Positions 21,321 to 30,028 of a stretch of DNA of 30,477 nucleotides are shown piece after piece. The position numbers were made by a program, and so were the translations under genes. Source of the stretch: a virus; the IMG/VR virus record IMGVR_UViG_3300044971_000090, positions 1 through 30,477 of that record, one strand, 5' to 3'. The notes under the pieces were generated by a model. The model worked only from the letters and a program-made list of their open reading frames with translations, made no database searches and was not told the origin of the DNA. How positions within the stretch are numbered: position 1 is the first letter of the stretch; every line of letters starts with the position of its first letter.

Positions 21321-21727
21321 TATCCTTGTGCCTCTCTTACATCTTGTGCAACGCGGTTGTAGATAGCATCCATATACTTATTTTCTTGACGAACAATAAA
21401 TTCTCTGTCACCTTGAACCATGTCAACGATTGCTTGCTGGCGACCAGATGCACCAGTATCTTCACCTTGACCAAGGAACACGCTGATTGCTTTAGACTTC
21501 TCAGCACCAACAGCATTACGCCCAAGGAGTTGTTGGTAAACAGACTGAACAGCAGCCTCGGCATCTTGCTTGGTGTAAACAGGACCCTTGCTTGAAACAT
21601 CGCCGCCTAAACCTGCAGCCTGTGCTTTTTCAATCAAGTCTGCTAAATTGATACCACTTGATGGCGTGCCTGTACCTGCAGGGGTACCTGATTTAGTATT
21701 AGGCTTTGGTTCTTTTCCTGTAGTCAA
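21320..21727 (-). CDS. Small helical protein, TTG start
   Basis: A 135-aa protein beginning with a flexible Gly/Thr/Pro-rich stretch (residues 2-24) followed by helices (INLADLIEKAQAAGLGG, EAAVQSVYQQLLGRNAVG, QQAIVDMVQGDREFIVRQEN). The start is a TTG immediately after the TAA of the giant gene, with GGTGGTG just upstream; there is no suitable ATG. The helical core (SVYQQLLGR followed by a second helix) recalls short helical repeats in secreted proteins, but no family can be claimed. Position suggests it accompanies the giant protein into the virion. Confidence 0.58.
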   Translation of the reverse strand: MTTGKEPKPNTKSGTPAGTGTPSSGINLADLIEKAQAAGLGGDVSSKGPVYTKQDAEAAVQSVYQQLLGRNAVGAEKSKAISVFLGQGEDTGASGRQQAIVDMVQGDREFIVRQENKYMDAIYNRVAQDVREAQG

Positions 21728-24700
21728 TTACACCACCACCGTATCATTGATAAAATAACGATTCATAAATTCTTCAAACTCTGGGCTTTCAGCAATAAGT
21801 TGTGTGCGTACTTGGTCAAGTACAAATACAACATCTGCATTACTTTTAGCCTCTAGCATGCGTGAACCACCTGCTCGTTCACGCTGTTGTAGCAAGTTAC
21901 CTAGTTGCTTACGAGCATCTAGGTACACAGCCATAGCCTTAACTACTGGACGATTTCCATTTTGCGCCATCCACTTTTTATCTGCCAAGGCTGTCTCAAG
22001 TACTTGCGCTCTACGCTCATACTTTCCACGGTCTGGAGAAATGTATTCTGAGTACCAGTCAAGGTTATCCTCAGCCATCTGACGAAGCCATAGTTTCTTA
22101 GCAGCATTGACTGGCTTTAGGGCATCATCATTATCAGAAACGATTCCGTTCTGAATCTTGTAAGTGTTAATCTGACCCATCAATGAATTGAACTGTGTCC
22201 AACCACGCTTGATGTTTGCATCGCGTAACAATTCTTCTGGGCTACGGTTCTGACGGTAAGTGTTCTTTGAACCAGGATATGCTCCTTGACGGTACTGCCA
22301 TTGGTATGCAGCCTGGCTAAAAGTGTACTGCCCATCGAAGTCATTGGCAAGGAAGCCAATAAGTTCTGGGTTGTCATTAGCCTCGGCATTAGCCATAAGG
22401 TTCTGGAACTTCTTAAGATTTCTAACAGTATCAATGTTAGCCTCAAGTCCACCTGGTGACTTAGATAGGCTTACAGTTGCCTCAAAGAAATCAGGGTACA
22501 TCTCAAGGAACTTAGCCTCTGCTTCACCTGGACCATACTGAGTCATGAACTGACGGAATGTTTGTTGGTAGAAGTCAGTCTCTGGGCTAACTGCAACAGG
22601 CAATGAGATTGAACCTAATGCACGAAGCATAAAGAACTTGTTTGTCTTGTCTCTAATTTCATCCAAAGTTGGCTCGTCTGTGCGCTTACCGCTGTTAAAG
22701 TTGTAAGTCTCATAACGAAGCATCTGGTTGAATGTACGGACATATAGTTCATCCTGTGTCCACATAGTACGCAAGCGGCGTAGCGCTGCAGGTGTGAACA
22801 AGTCAAAAGCATTTTGCGGCTGACCAGCAGGGAACAGTGGTCGGAACGCATCCTCTAACTCTGGACGGTTGCGAACAATCAAATATGTTGGCAGTACAGC
22901 ATAAGGACCAAATCCTGGGTTTCCAGGCTGACCCTGTGTAATAACATCAAGAGATGAAAGCGGGATGCTTACGCTCTTGAATGAATTCTGCGCTACTTCT
23001 CGCCATGCCTTTGGAAGTGAATCAATAAAGCCTTGTGGCACTTGAATAACCAAGTTAGCCATGCCTTCTTCTGATAACTTCTTAGCATCTGTAATGCGAT
23101 TGCCATCTTGGTCAATAACTGTTTGACCATTAACAATCTGTGCAATGACACGACCTGCAGTTGCTACGGCTGTTGGGTTCTCGGCAATGATGCCAGACCA
23201 ACGCTTCATTGTATTTTCGTAGGCTGCAAAGAATGGGAACATCAACTGCATTACTTGGCTAGATGATGCACGGCTACGGCGAACAATGGTAAACAATGTA
23301 CGCTCAACTTCACGGCGTGCTTCTTCACGAGCGCCACGGGTAGCACGGTCAATTTCCTCAGCAGTTAACTTTTCAGTTCCCTTTGCTGCAGCCATTGCCT
23401 CAATGTTGCCCTTGATGCGCCTGTTGTATGTTGCTCTTACCAATGGATGACGAGCAAATACATCTTCTGGCATTGAGCCAAGGAAGCGCATAACGCGGCG
23501 GTTAAAAGTATCAATCAGGCGTTCCTGGTCGCGGTACTCTTTACTTGTTGTAACGAGCAAGCCGTTAATCTCTGGAAGGCTCTCTGGGTTGCTACCGAAT
23601 CTATCGCGCAACCAGTTCTGAACTTCTCCACCTGAGATGACCTTGCCATCTTCTTCCTTGACTCGGCTAAGCACAAGTGCTGTTTCCTCATCTGGAATAT
23701 AAACCTTTACTGCGCCACGAGTGATGTTAATCTTCTCAAGCAAGTCCTCATCTAGTTCGCCACCCTTGAGGGCAGTAAATCCAAATGACTGGCGTGGTGT
23801 TGTGTAAGTATCATTAGCGTACTTACGACCTTCAAAGTTACGAGTCATCCAACCAAGGATGTCCTCATCTGTATCGCCATCAAGAATCCTGCGGACAACA
23901 GGGTCCATAATTCCTGTCTCAGGGTCACGGAAGTGCATGTTCAAAACATTTGCCCATGCTTCAAAGTAGCGTGGGTCTGATGGCTTAACAGGGGCTACTG
24001 TACGAGCGCCAATGCCTGTTGTAAATGCCATCTCCTGTGTAGCAACCATTGCGTTCCATGTGTCCTCGGCTGAGGTACGACCCATGAACCATGATGCATC
24101 TTGGAATACTTCTGGAACATTGTACTTGTAACCGCCAGCCTCAATGTCCATGTAGCCATAACCTGTGCGCTGCTTAATTGCATTAGATTCAGCGCGAGTA
24201 ATAGCAGCGCCAAGGCGCTCTGACATATCATCAAGATGTGCATGTGAAAGTGTAAATAGTCGAGCAAGGTTTTCTGCAGCATCTTCTACGCCGTTGTTAA
24301 TAGCAGCGTTAACATTGTCCTTATTGTAGTAAGGAGAGATTGCATTGTTAGGACGGCGTGCTGCTTTCTTTGCAGCATGGCGTGCATCACGGCGTTCCTT
24401 TGGGGTAACCATTCTTGGTTCAAGACCAAGTTCTGGTAAATCTTCTGCTGCTTGAATCTGGGCGCGTTGTTCCATCTCTGTAACACTGCGAGTAACTTCA
24501 CGCTTGCGACCTGCTGCATCAACAGACTCTGGCAATACAATGTATGAAACTCCGCCAGCACGCTTGTCATCGAGTACTACGGCATTGCCATAACCATTCT
24601 CGCGAAGGTACTTATAGACAGGCGAGTTCTGGTCTTGCCAACCCTTTGACTTATTCCATGCGTTAAATTCAGAAGCCTTGTTATTAAACAAAGCGCGTAC

Positions 24701-27421
24701 ATCCATTGGCAGTTCGCTCCAACGGGTCATGAACAATGATGGTCCATATACACGAATTGGTTGAACATTACCCTGAGAGTAATTAACTCTGAACACTGGT
24801 CGGCGAGTCCAGTCTTTAAATAGAACAGTCTCTAGGTCATCTGACTCTGTAGCAAGAACTAATGTTCTGTAATCAATAGAGTTGACCCTACGCCATTTTC
24901 CAGCACGGTCCTTAACTTCAACCAATCTGCCAGCATTGACTGCATCAATCATGTCTGTTTGCAATGCAATCATTGCTTCATCAAGTACGGCTGCACGCTT
25001 TTCGGTAGGAAGTGTGCCACCTTCTGGAGTTGGCTTTTCTCCTAGACGACCAGGGCGACCAGTCTTGGTAGGAATGTATTGCTCAATAGAAACAATCTGT
25101 CCACCTTGTGCATAACGGCGAGCAATAGCAGGTGATGCTGACATCGCAATAGAACGAGACTCATCAAGTTTAAATGCACCAGTTGCTGAGCCATGGTAAA
25201 GAGTGATTGACTCTAAATCTGCAAGTACACCTTTGAGTGTACGAACTTCATCTTCAACAGTAAGTGGACCAACACCTGGAGTAAAACGCTGCTTAAATGC
25301 ATCACGCTCTAGTTCACCAATGCGTGTTGAGATAGCCTTAGCAAGTTGCTTGCGGCTCATGTCAACTGCACGCAGTTTGTCAACCTCTGACATAAATGCA
25401 TATTGCAAAGTTGACACATCATCTGCACGACCAGCGTTAATATTTACCTGGTCAATGAGGCGAGTAAAGCCAACCTGACGGTTTTTAAAGAATCGTCCAA
25501 CTGCATCCTTGCCACCTGCTGCAACCATCGCTGGCATAGCAAATCCCTTAGCCAACATAGATAGTTGTGCTTCGGTAATGTTACGAACGGTGTAACCAAG
25601 GCGCATAAGAACAGAAGTCTTAAAGATGTCGTTGATAGTACCAAGGGCTGCAAGTCCCTTATCTGTACGCATAGTTAAATCTTGAACATCAATGCCATCA
25701 AGTAACCCTGGAAGGATTCCTTCGTGTGCTTTGATAGCACGGGTTAACTTACGCATGTCTGCGATAATTACAAAGTTTGCAGACTCGCGCTGTAACACTG
25801 GCGATACTGCATTGATAACTTGACCATTCTCAAGGTATGAGACGAATCCTTGGTCGCGGTGTGCCTTAATACGAGAAGCACGGCGGTAATCAAAGATTGC
25901 ATAAAGGCTATCAACAGTTGCTTGGTCGTAGTTAGGAAAGAGAGTAGCAAGTGCTTCTTTCTCAGCACGCTGGATAACTCCATTGCGCTCGCCTGCAGAG
26001 GCTGCACCTAAATACTGGTCAGCATAATATGCTGCTCGTGCGCCAAATCCACCCTTAGATAAGTTATTAACTTCACCCAAGAAAGCATTAAACTCTGTGT
26101 ATGAATCGCCATCGTTAACATTAAATACACCACTTGGCATTTCATCTTTAAAGTAGTTAACTACCTTGATGATTGGGTGCAGGCTTGTCTTTTGTATTAA
26201 GACAGATTCAGGTTCTGCAAATGTACGAGCAGCCTTTGCCTTGGACTTCTGAGCAAGTTTGCCCTCCCAAGGTCCACGGCTGAAACCATATTTAAACTGT
26301 CCACCAGTTTGTACTGTCTCAAGTGCTACGCGGAAACGGTCATCTTCGGTACTAGCCCGTGAGATGTAGCCCTGTAAAACTTCATTGTACTTAGGCGAAG
26401 TAATCATGTCGCCTTCTGACTTACCTTCAAGAAGCATGCGGTGTGGATGTGGAACATCGTTCATCGCATCAAGGACTAAGCCAGCCTCATCATCTACATC
26501 TACAATTTTTGAGATTGCATCTGTGTCTTTAAACATAACTGCACGAAAAGTATCTACTACCTCTTGGTCAGTTCCAGCGCGACCAAACAAGTATGCCATT
26601 GCATCTGGGTTAGTAACTTTCTTTTTGCGCCAGTACTCATATTGTTCTCTAGCACCTGAGTTAGCCAAGAACTTAATATCTGCTACTGCTTCACCTTCGC
26701 CATCGAGTGCTTTAACTAGCAATCCATCAAGGCGGTCCTCTGTCATTGCAAACTTACCAAATACTGCACGAGCAGTCTTGCCAGAGATTGTATCTAGCAT
26801 TGGAGCCTTAGCAGCAATGACTGCACCCTTACCAATAAAACCTGTAAAGGTCAATGGGTCAATGATTGTTGATGCAGTGATGTCTTGAATACCTGAAAGA
26901 AACTTTCCTGTGTACTGGTTTTGAAACGCAGTCTCACGGTCTGTTGGGTCAAACAGGTCAAAGCCAGCAGATAAAAACTTTAGGTTGTTATCTGTCCAGT
27001 CCTGTAACCATCCTGACTTGTCACCAGAATTTTTACCAGGAGAAAGAATAGAAAGAGTTGCCTGACCAAGGCTAATGTTTTCTTTTTCGCGTTCAACGCG
27101 TGCTGTGTAGTCGGAGTATGACTCATTCTGATTCTTAAACTTGTTGTACATGAAAGGTTGGTCAAGGATTGCTTCAACACCTTCACGGCGTACCTTGCCA
27201 CCTAATTCGTATGATGCCTCACCTACTGCAAGTAAACCGCCTACGGCAGCACGAACAGGTGTAGTTGAAACCTTTATTGTATTCTTAGCAAGGTTAATGC
27301 CATCTACATACCACGGGTCATCATTGGAACCCGCAGTTGCTAAATCTTTAAAAAGTCCAGGCAATCCAGTAAAGTCAACTGCTGACTTTGCCATCTTGCC
27401 TAAGTTTTCAATCCAACTCAC
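21728..27421 (-). CDS. Giant virion/ejection-type polyvalent protein with ART-like region
   Basis: The longest gene, 1897 aa, starting with GTG at 27421 inside the preceding TAG. The protein is mostly helical, without signal peptide. Residues 738-780 contain ITLYHGSATGAF, SASPAIARRYAQGG and QIVSIEQY, and 939-966 contain LRENGYGNAVVLDD...YIVLPE; together these resemble the YHGS, S-x-S...A..YA and GYDG...VVF motifs of ADP-ribosyltransferase-like domains of phage polyvalent proteins. Another conserved-looking stretch is QLMFPFFAAYENTMKRW (about 1392-1408). It lies two genes after the portal. Likely packaged and ejected with the DNA. Other options, such as a tape measure or virion RNA polymerase, lack supporting motifs. 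Confidence 0.68.
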   Translation of the reverse strand: MSWIENLGKMAKSAVDFTGLPGLFKDLATAGSNDDPWYVDGINLAKNTIKVSTTPVRAAVGGLLAVGEASYELGGKVRREGVEAILDQPFMYNKFKNQNESYSDYTARVEREKENISLGQATLSILSPGKNSGDKSGWLQDWTDNNLKFLSAGFDLFDPTDRETAFQNQYTGKFLSGIQDITASTIIDPLTFTGFIGKGAVIAAKAPMLDTISGKTARAVFGKFAMTEDRLDGLLVKALDGEGEAVADIKFLANSGAREQYEYWRKKKVTNPDAMAYLFGRAGTDQEVVDTFRAVMFKDTDAISKIVDVDDEAGLVLDAMNDVPHPHRMLLEGKSEGDMITSPKYNEVLQGYISRASTEDDRFRVALETVQTGGQFKYGFSRGPWEGKLAQKSKAKAARTFAEPESVLIQKTSLHPIIKVVNYFKDEMPSGVFNVNDGDSYTEFNAFLGEVNNLSKGGFGARAAYYADQYLGAASAGERNGVIQRAEKEALATLFPNYDQATVDSLYAIFDYRRASRIKAHRDQGFVSYLENGQVINAVSPVLQRESANFVIIADMRKLTRAIKAHEGILPGLLDGIDVQDLTMRTDKGLAALGTINDIFKTSVLMRLGYTVRNITEAQLSMLAKGFAMPAMVAAGGKDAVGRFFKNRQVGFTRLIDQVNINAGRADDVSTLQYAFMSEVDKLRAVDMSRKQLAKAISTRIGELERDAFKQRFTPGVGPLTVEDEVRTLKGVLADLESITLYHGSATGAFKLDESRSIAMSASPAIARRYAQGGQIVSIEQYIPTKTGRPGRLGEKPTPEGGTLPTEKRAAVLDEAMIALQTDMIDAVNAGRLVEVKDRAGKWRRVNSIDYRTLVLATESDDLETVLFKDWTRRPVFRVNYSQGNVQPIRVYGPSLFMTRWSELPMDVRALFNNKASEFNAWNKSKGWQDQNSPVYKYLRENGYGNAVVLDDKRAGGVSYIVLPESVDAAGRKREVTRSVTEMEQRAQIQAAEDLPELGLEPRMVTPKERRDARHAAKKAARRPNNAISPYYNKDNVNAAINNGVEDAAENLARLFTLSHAHLDDMSERLGAAITRAESNAIKQRTGYGYMDIEAGGYKYNVPEVFQDASWFMGRTSAEDTWNAMVATQEMAFTTGIGARTVAPVKPSDPRYFEAWANVLNMHFRDPETGIMDPVVRRILDGDTDEDILGWMTRNFEGRKYANDTYTTPRQSFGFTALKGGELDEDLLEKINITRGAVKVYIPDEETALVLSRVKEEDGKVISGGEVQNWLRDRFGSNPESLPEINGLLVTTSKEYRDQERLIDTFNRRVMRFLGSMPEDVFARHPLVRATYNRRIKGNIEAMAAAKGTEKLTAEEIDRATRGAREEARREVERTLFTIVRRSRASSSQVMQLMFPFFAAYENTMKRWSGIIAENPTAVATAGRVIAQIVNGQTVIDQDGNRITDAKKLSEEGMANLVIQVPQGFIDSLPKAWREVAQNSFKSVSIPLSSLDVITQGQPGNPGFGPYAVLPTYLIVRNRPELEDAFRPLFPAGQPQNAFDLFTPAALRRLRTMWTQDELYVRTFNQMLRYETYNFNSGKRTDEPTLDEIRDKTNKFFMLRALGSISLPVAVSPETDFYQQTFRQFMTQYGPGEAEAKFLEMYPDFFEATVSLSKSPGGLEANIDTVRNLKKFQNLMANAEANDNPELIGFLANDFDGQYTFSQAAYQWQYRQGAYPGSKNTYRQNRSPEELLRDANIKRGWTQFNSLMGQINTYKIQNGIVSDNDDALKPVNAAKKLWLRQMAEDNLDWYSEYISPDRGKYERRAQVLETALADKKWMAQNGNRPVVKAMAVYLDARKQLGNLLQQRERAGGSRMLEAKSNADVVFVLDQVRTQLIAESPEFEEFMNRYFINDTVVV

Positions 27422-27873
27422 TACTGAGCCTGGCTTTCAATCTGACTACGAATGTAGCGATACCAGTTACGAGTTGCGTTAGTTGCATTTGGTGACTCAG
27501 CAACCTTTGCATAGAAAGGCATATAAGCAGCGAGCGCAGCAATATCTTCGTTATTTTGCGCTGCAAGCATGCTTGGTGCTGCCATGATTTCTTCACCTGC
27601 GTTAGGTCCCAAGGCTGCGCCTGTATCTACTCCTTCTTCTGGGTAGATTGTTGGAGCATCGAGAGGAACAATATCGCCAGTTGGAATCTTAGGTACAACA
27701 GGATTGCCTCTATTTGGCAACTGTACGCCAGACTTTGACATTGGGGCTTGAGTTTGAAGTTCATAAAAATCTCCTGCGTTGTCAATACCTGCAGCATACT
27801 GTGCTGCTTGTCCGCTTGAACCGTCTCCACCTGTAGCGGATACTTTAAAATTCTTATTTGCTTCTACTGCCAT
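27421..27873 (-). CDS. Hypothetical 150-aa protein before giant gene
   Basis: No function recognised. The first 80 residues are Gly/Ser/Pro-rich and probably disordered (VSATGGDGSSGQAAQYAAG, VQLPNRGNPVVPKIPTG); the rest is Ala-rich helix (AAPSMLAAQNNEDIAALAAY) ending in a Trp/Tyr segment (NWYRYIRSQIESQAQ). Its TAG overlaps the GTG start of the giant gene (TAGTG), so the two are coupled and the protein may assist loading of the giant protein. Ribosome site is weak (TTGGGGTAATC). Confidence 0.6.
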   Translation of the reverse strand: MAVEANKNFKVSATGGDGSSGQAAQYAAGIDNAGDFYELQTQAPMSKSGVQLPNRGNPVVPKIPTGDIVPLDAPTIYPEEGVDTGAALGPNAGEEIMAAPSMLAAQNNEDIAALAAYMPFYAKVAESPNATNATRNWYRYIRSQIESQAQ

Positions 27874-27901
27874 GATTACCCCAATGCTAAATTAGCGTTT
27901 G

Positions 27902-27976
27902 AAAAATTGGTGAGCCTTTTAATGTCAAATGCTCAGGACTGTTTGATTTGTTAATCGCGGTTATCAACCCATTAAC
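27902..27976 (-). promoter_or_regulatory. Intergenic hairpins between portal and cargo genes
   Basis: The 131-base gap holds two structures. Bases 27950-27976 form a nested hairpin: GTTAAT/ATTAAC outside and GGTT/AACC inside. On the minus strand, TGAGC/GCTCA (27931-27935 with 27911-27915) is followed by CCAATTTTTC, a weak terminator-like element; its loop also contains TTGACA (perfect -35 hexamer, 27922-27927), but no good -10 lies 16-18 bases on. It may reduce or restart transcription before the cargo genes. Confidence 0.35.
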
Positions 27977-28004
27977 TCTGCGTTTTCGGCAGCCGACTAT
28001 TTAA

Positions 28005-28178
28005 TTACTTGTTCTTTGAACCGCGTGTGCCAGATGGCTGTGCAGTCTGATAGACCTTTCCTCCCTTAGAGGATGCCTTCTTCGCTGTCATTGGCTTCTG
28101 CATATTAGGCTTTCCTGCTGAACCCTGGTTAGCAGGCTTCTTGCTGTAGCCCTTCTTGAGTGCTGATGCTTTCTTCAT
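28005..28178 (-). CDS. Tiny lysine-rich protein after portal
   Basis: A 57-aa very basic protein (MKKASALKKGYSKKPANQG, then KPMTAKKASSKGGKVYQ and a RGSKNK end), with about 15 lysines and no acidic residues. The ATG at 28178 has one of the best ribosome sites of the window (AAGGAGGTG). Disordered and DNA-condensing character is inferred from composition. It resembles in style the small basic proteins at 14889-15468 but shows no clear sequence match to them. Confidence 0.62.
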   Translation of the reverse strand: MKKASALKKGYSKKPANQGSAGKPNMQKPMTAKKASSKGGKVYQTAQPSGTRGSKNK

Positions 28179-28190
28179 TTATTCACCTCC

Positions 28191-30020
28191 TTACACTGGT
28201 ACTCGTCTGATGAGGGATGCCTGCAAATTAGGTTCGCCTCGTGCTGTTAAACTTGCTAGTAAGGATTGAACATCTGGTCTGCCACCTGGAGCAATCTGTC
28301 CTGGTGCCACACCTGTCATACGACCTGTTGGGCTTAGTCCTTCTGGAAGTTGCCCCTCACCTGGAGGGACCGCGCCTGCTTGCCCAAGTATCTCAGGACT
28401 TACACCATCAGGGGTCATCGCACCAGGTGGGGGATTCTGTGGTTTAAACGCATCAGAAACCGCAACCTCGATAGAGGTTCCCTTCTGGCGTGCATTGATA
28501 ACGGATGAAAGTTTGTAAAGAATGTCAGATGGGTCTTGACCTTGAGATGCAAGGGCTGGAATAGCCTGAGCATAAGAAGCAATAGCCTGTTTCATGGCAT
28601 CGCGTAGTTCTTCTGTGTCAACCTTTTCTTCTTCTTGTGTTGCATTGAAGGAGAATGGCATTTGACGGCGAAGGAAGTCGCGTGAAATCAACTTGTCACC
28701 GCGTGCCTGTAGTCCAAAGACCAAAGCGCGGTTAGGGTCAAGTCCTGCCATCAAGCCATACTGAACATCAACAGTGTAATCACCGTCAATATCGCGTATT
28801 GGCTTGTACTTAATGTTGTAAGGAGTACCGTTGCGTGTACCGCGTAGGTTCTTCTCTACATTACCAAAAATCTTTTCATCAACTTTGAGTGCAAGGCTGA
28901 TAAGTTCTACAAAAGCACGGGCAAACATTGCATGTGCTGTCTTAATCTGTGTGTCAAAGCCACCCATAAGTGCCTGAACACCACGACCTGTGATGATTGA
29001 AGCATCAATGTTACCTGTACGAGACTCTGGATAGCGTGAACCTAGGCGTAGTTCGCCTTCAAGTACCTGTTGCTGTGCGAATGTTCCACCAGGAATCTCA
29101 ATAGATACACGGCGCACATCTTGTGGGCGTTCAGTTTGGATGACAGCATCTGGACCAAGTGCTAAATCGCTAACATCGCGTGGCACAACGATAGGTGCCT
29201 GTACTGCCTTAGTTGCAGCCTCAAGAGAAAGCAACGCATAGCGTGCTTTTGCTACCTGAATTGCTAGAACATCATCAAATTGTCCGCGTGATTGTGAATC
29301 AAGTGATGGTCGCTGTACAACACGGACCATAACTTCGCCAAGAGCGTTGGCTGCTCTATCTATAACAAGATTGTTGCGTGATGGAATGAACAAAACATCT
29401 TGGTCTTTGTCGTGGTAACGAACAATCTCAAGTACAGAGGTTGTTGTGTTCTCATCTTTGTCAAAAATAATGTGGGCATACTCTGGGTATGCAGCCATTA
29501 ACTCTGATACTGGCTTCTCAATGCGTTGGTAGAAGTACTGAACGCGACCAAAGCGGTCAATCATTGGGTATGAACCGTATGAATCTAAGAAACGGATGCG
29601 TGGCATCTGTGCTTCTAGGTCATACTCTACCTGTGCAGGTACGAATCCGTAGGTTACATAACGGTCTGCCGCTGTAAACATTTGAGTTTGAATATCAGAG
29701 AAGTCAACAATGCCGTTGACAATCTCCTCGCGCTTATCTGCCTTCTTGCGTTCCTTTTCAGAAACCATAGTAGGTGAGTTGCAGTTAAACGCAGGCATAG
29801 GAGCAATGACTTCTGATAAGTCACGCGCTGAAATGTCCACCATGTTTGCCACGATTGGGTTCTCGAAAGGACCATCTGGGAATAAATCAGGGTACACATC
29901 GCGCATGCGACCTTTACGAACTAGGAGGACATCTTCCATGCGACTATCGCGCTCAGCAAATGCTTGTTTGATAATGAGGAAGTTATTCTTAATTTCATCT
30001 ACAGTTAGAATCGCACCCAC
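28191..30020 (-). CDS. Portal protein
   Basis: A 609-aa portal, the dodecameric ring at the packaging vertex. Order directly after the terminase, the length, and segments such as FENPIVANMVDISARDLSEV near residue 52, DRYVTYGFVPAQVEYD, the RIRFLDSYGSYPMIDRFGRV stretch and the long C-terminal helical/Gly-Pro-rich tail (residues about 530-600, with MTPDGVSPEILGQAGAVPPG) support this. The start is unusual: the frame opens with GTG at 30020, but the GGAGGTGG that should serve as ribosome site includes that GTG. An AUU eight bases after the GGAGG is a possible alternative start at 30011, and the next ATG is about 26 codons further in. Confidence 0.85.
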   Translation of the reverse strand: MGAILTVDEIKNNFLIIKQAFAERDSRMEDVLLVRKGRMRDVYPDLFPDGPFENPIVANMVDISARDLSEVIAPMPAFNCNSPTMVSEKERKKADKREEIVNGIVDFSDIQTQMFTAADRYVTYGFVPAQVEYDLEAQMPRIRFLDSYGSYPMIDRFGRVQYFYQRIEKPVSELMAAYPEYAHIIFDKDENTTTSVLEIVRYHDKDQDVLFIPSRNNLVIDRAANALGEVMVRVVQRPSLDSQSRGQFDDVLAIQVAKARYALLSLEAATKAVQAPIVVPRDVSDLALGPDAVIQTERPQDVRRVSIEIPGGTFAQQQVLEGELRLGSRYPESRTGNIDASIITGRGVQALMGGFDTQIKTAHAMFARAFVELISLALKVDEKIFGNVEKNLRGTRNGTPYNIKYKPIRDIDGDYTVDVQYGLMAGLDPNRALVFGLQARGDKLISRDFLRRQMPFSFNATQEEEKVDTEELRDAMKQAIASYAQAIPALASQGQDPSDILYKLSSVINARQKGTSIEVAVSDAFKPQNPPPGAMTPDGVSPEILGQAGAVPPGEGQLPEGLSPTGRMTGVAPGQIAPGGRPDVQSLLASLTARGEPNLQASLIRRVPV

Positions 30021-30028
30021 CTCCAGTT

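Noticed and set aside
21728-27421. Giant protein as an N4-type virion RNA polymerase
   Set aside because: Size and capsid-gene neighbourhood prompted the idea, but the T7-like polymerase motifs (DxxGR, the catalytic Lys and YG motif, the HDS motif) were not found on reading the sequence.
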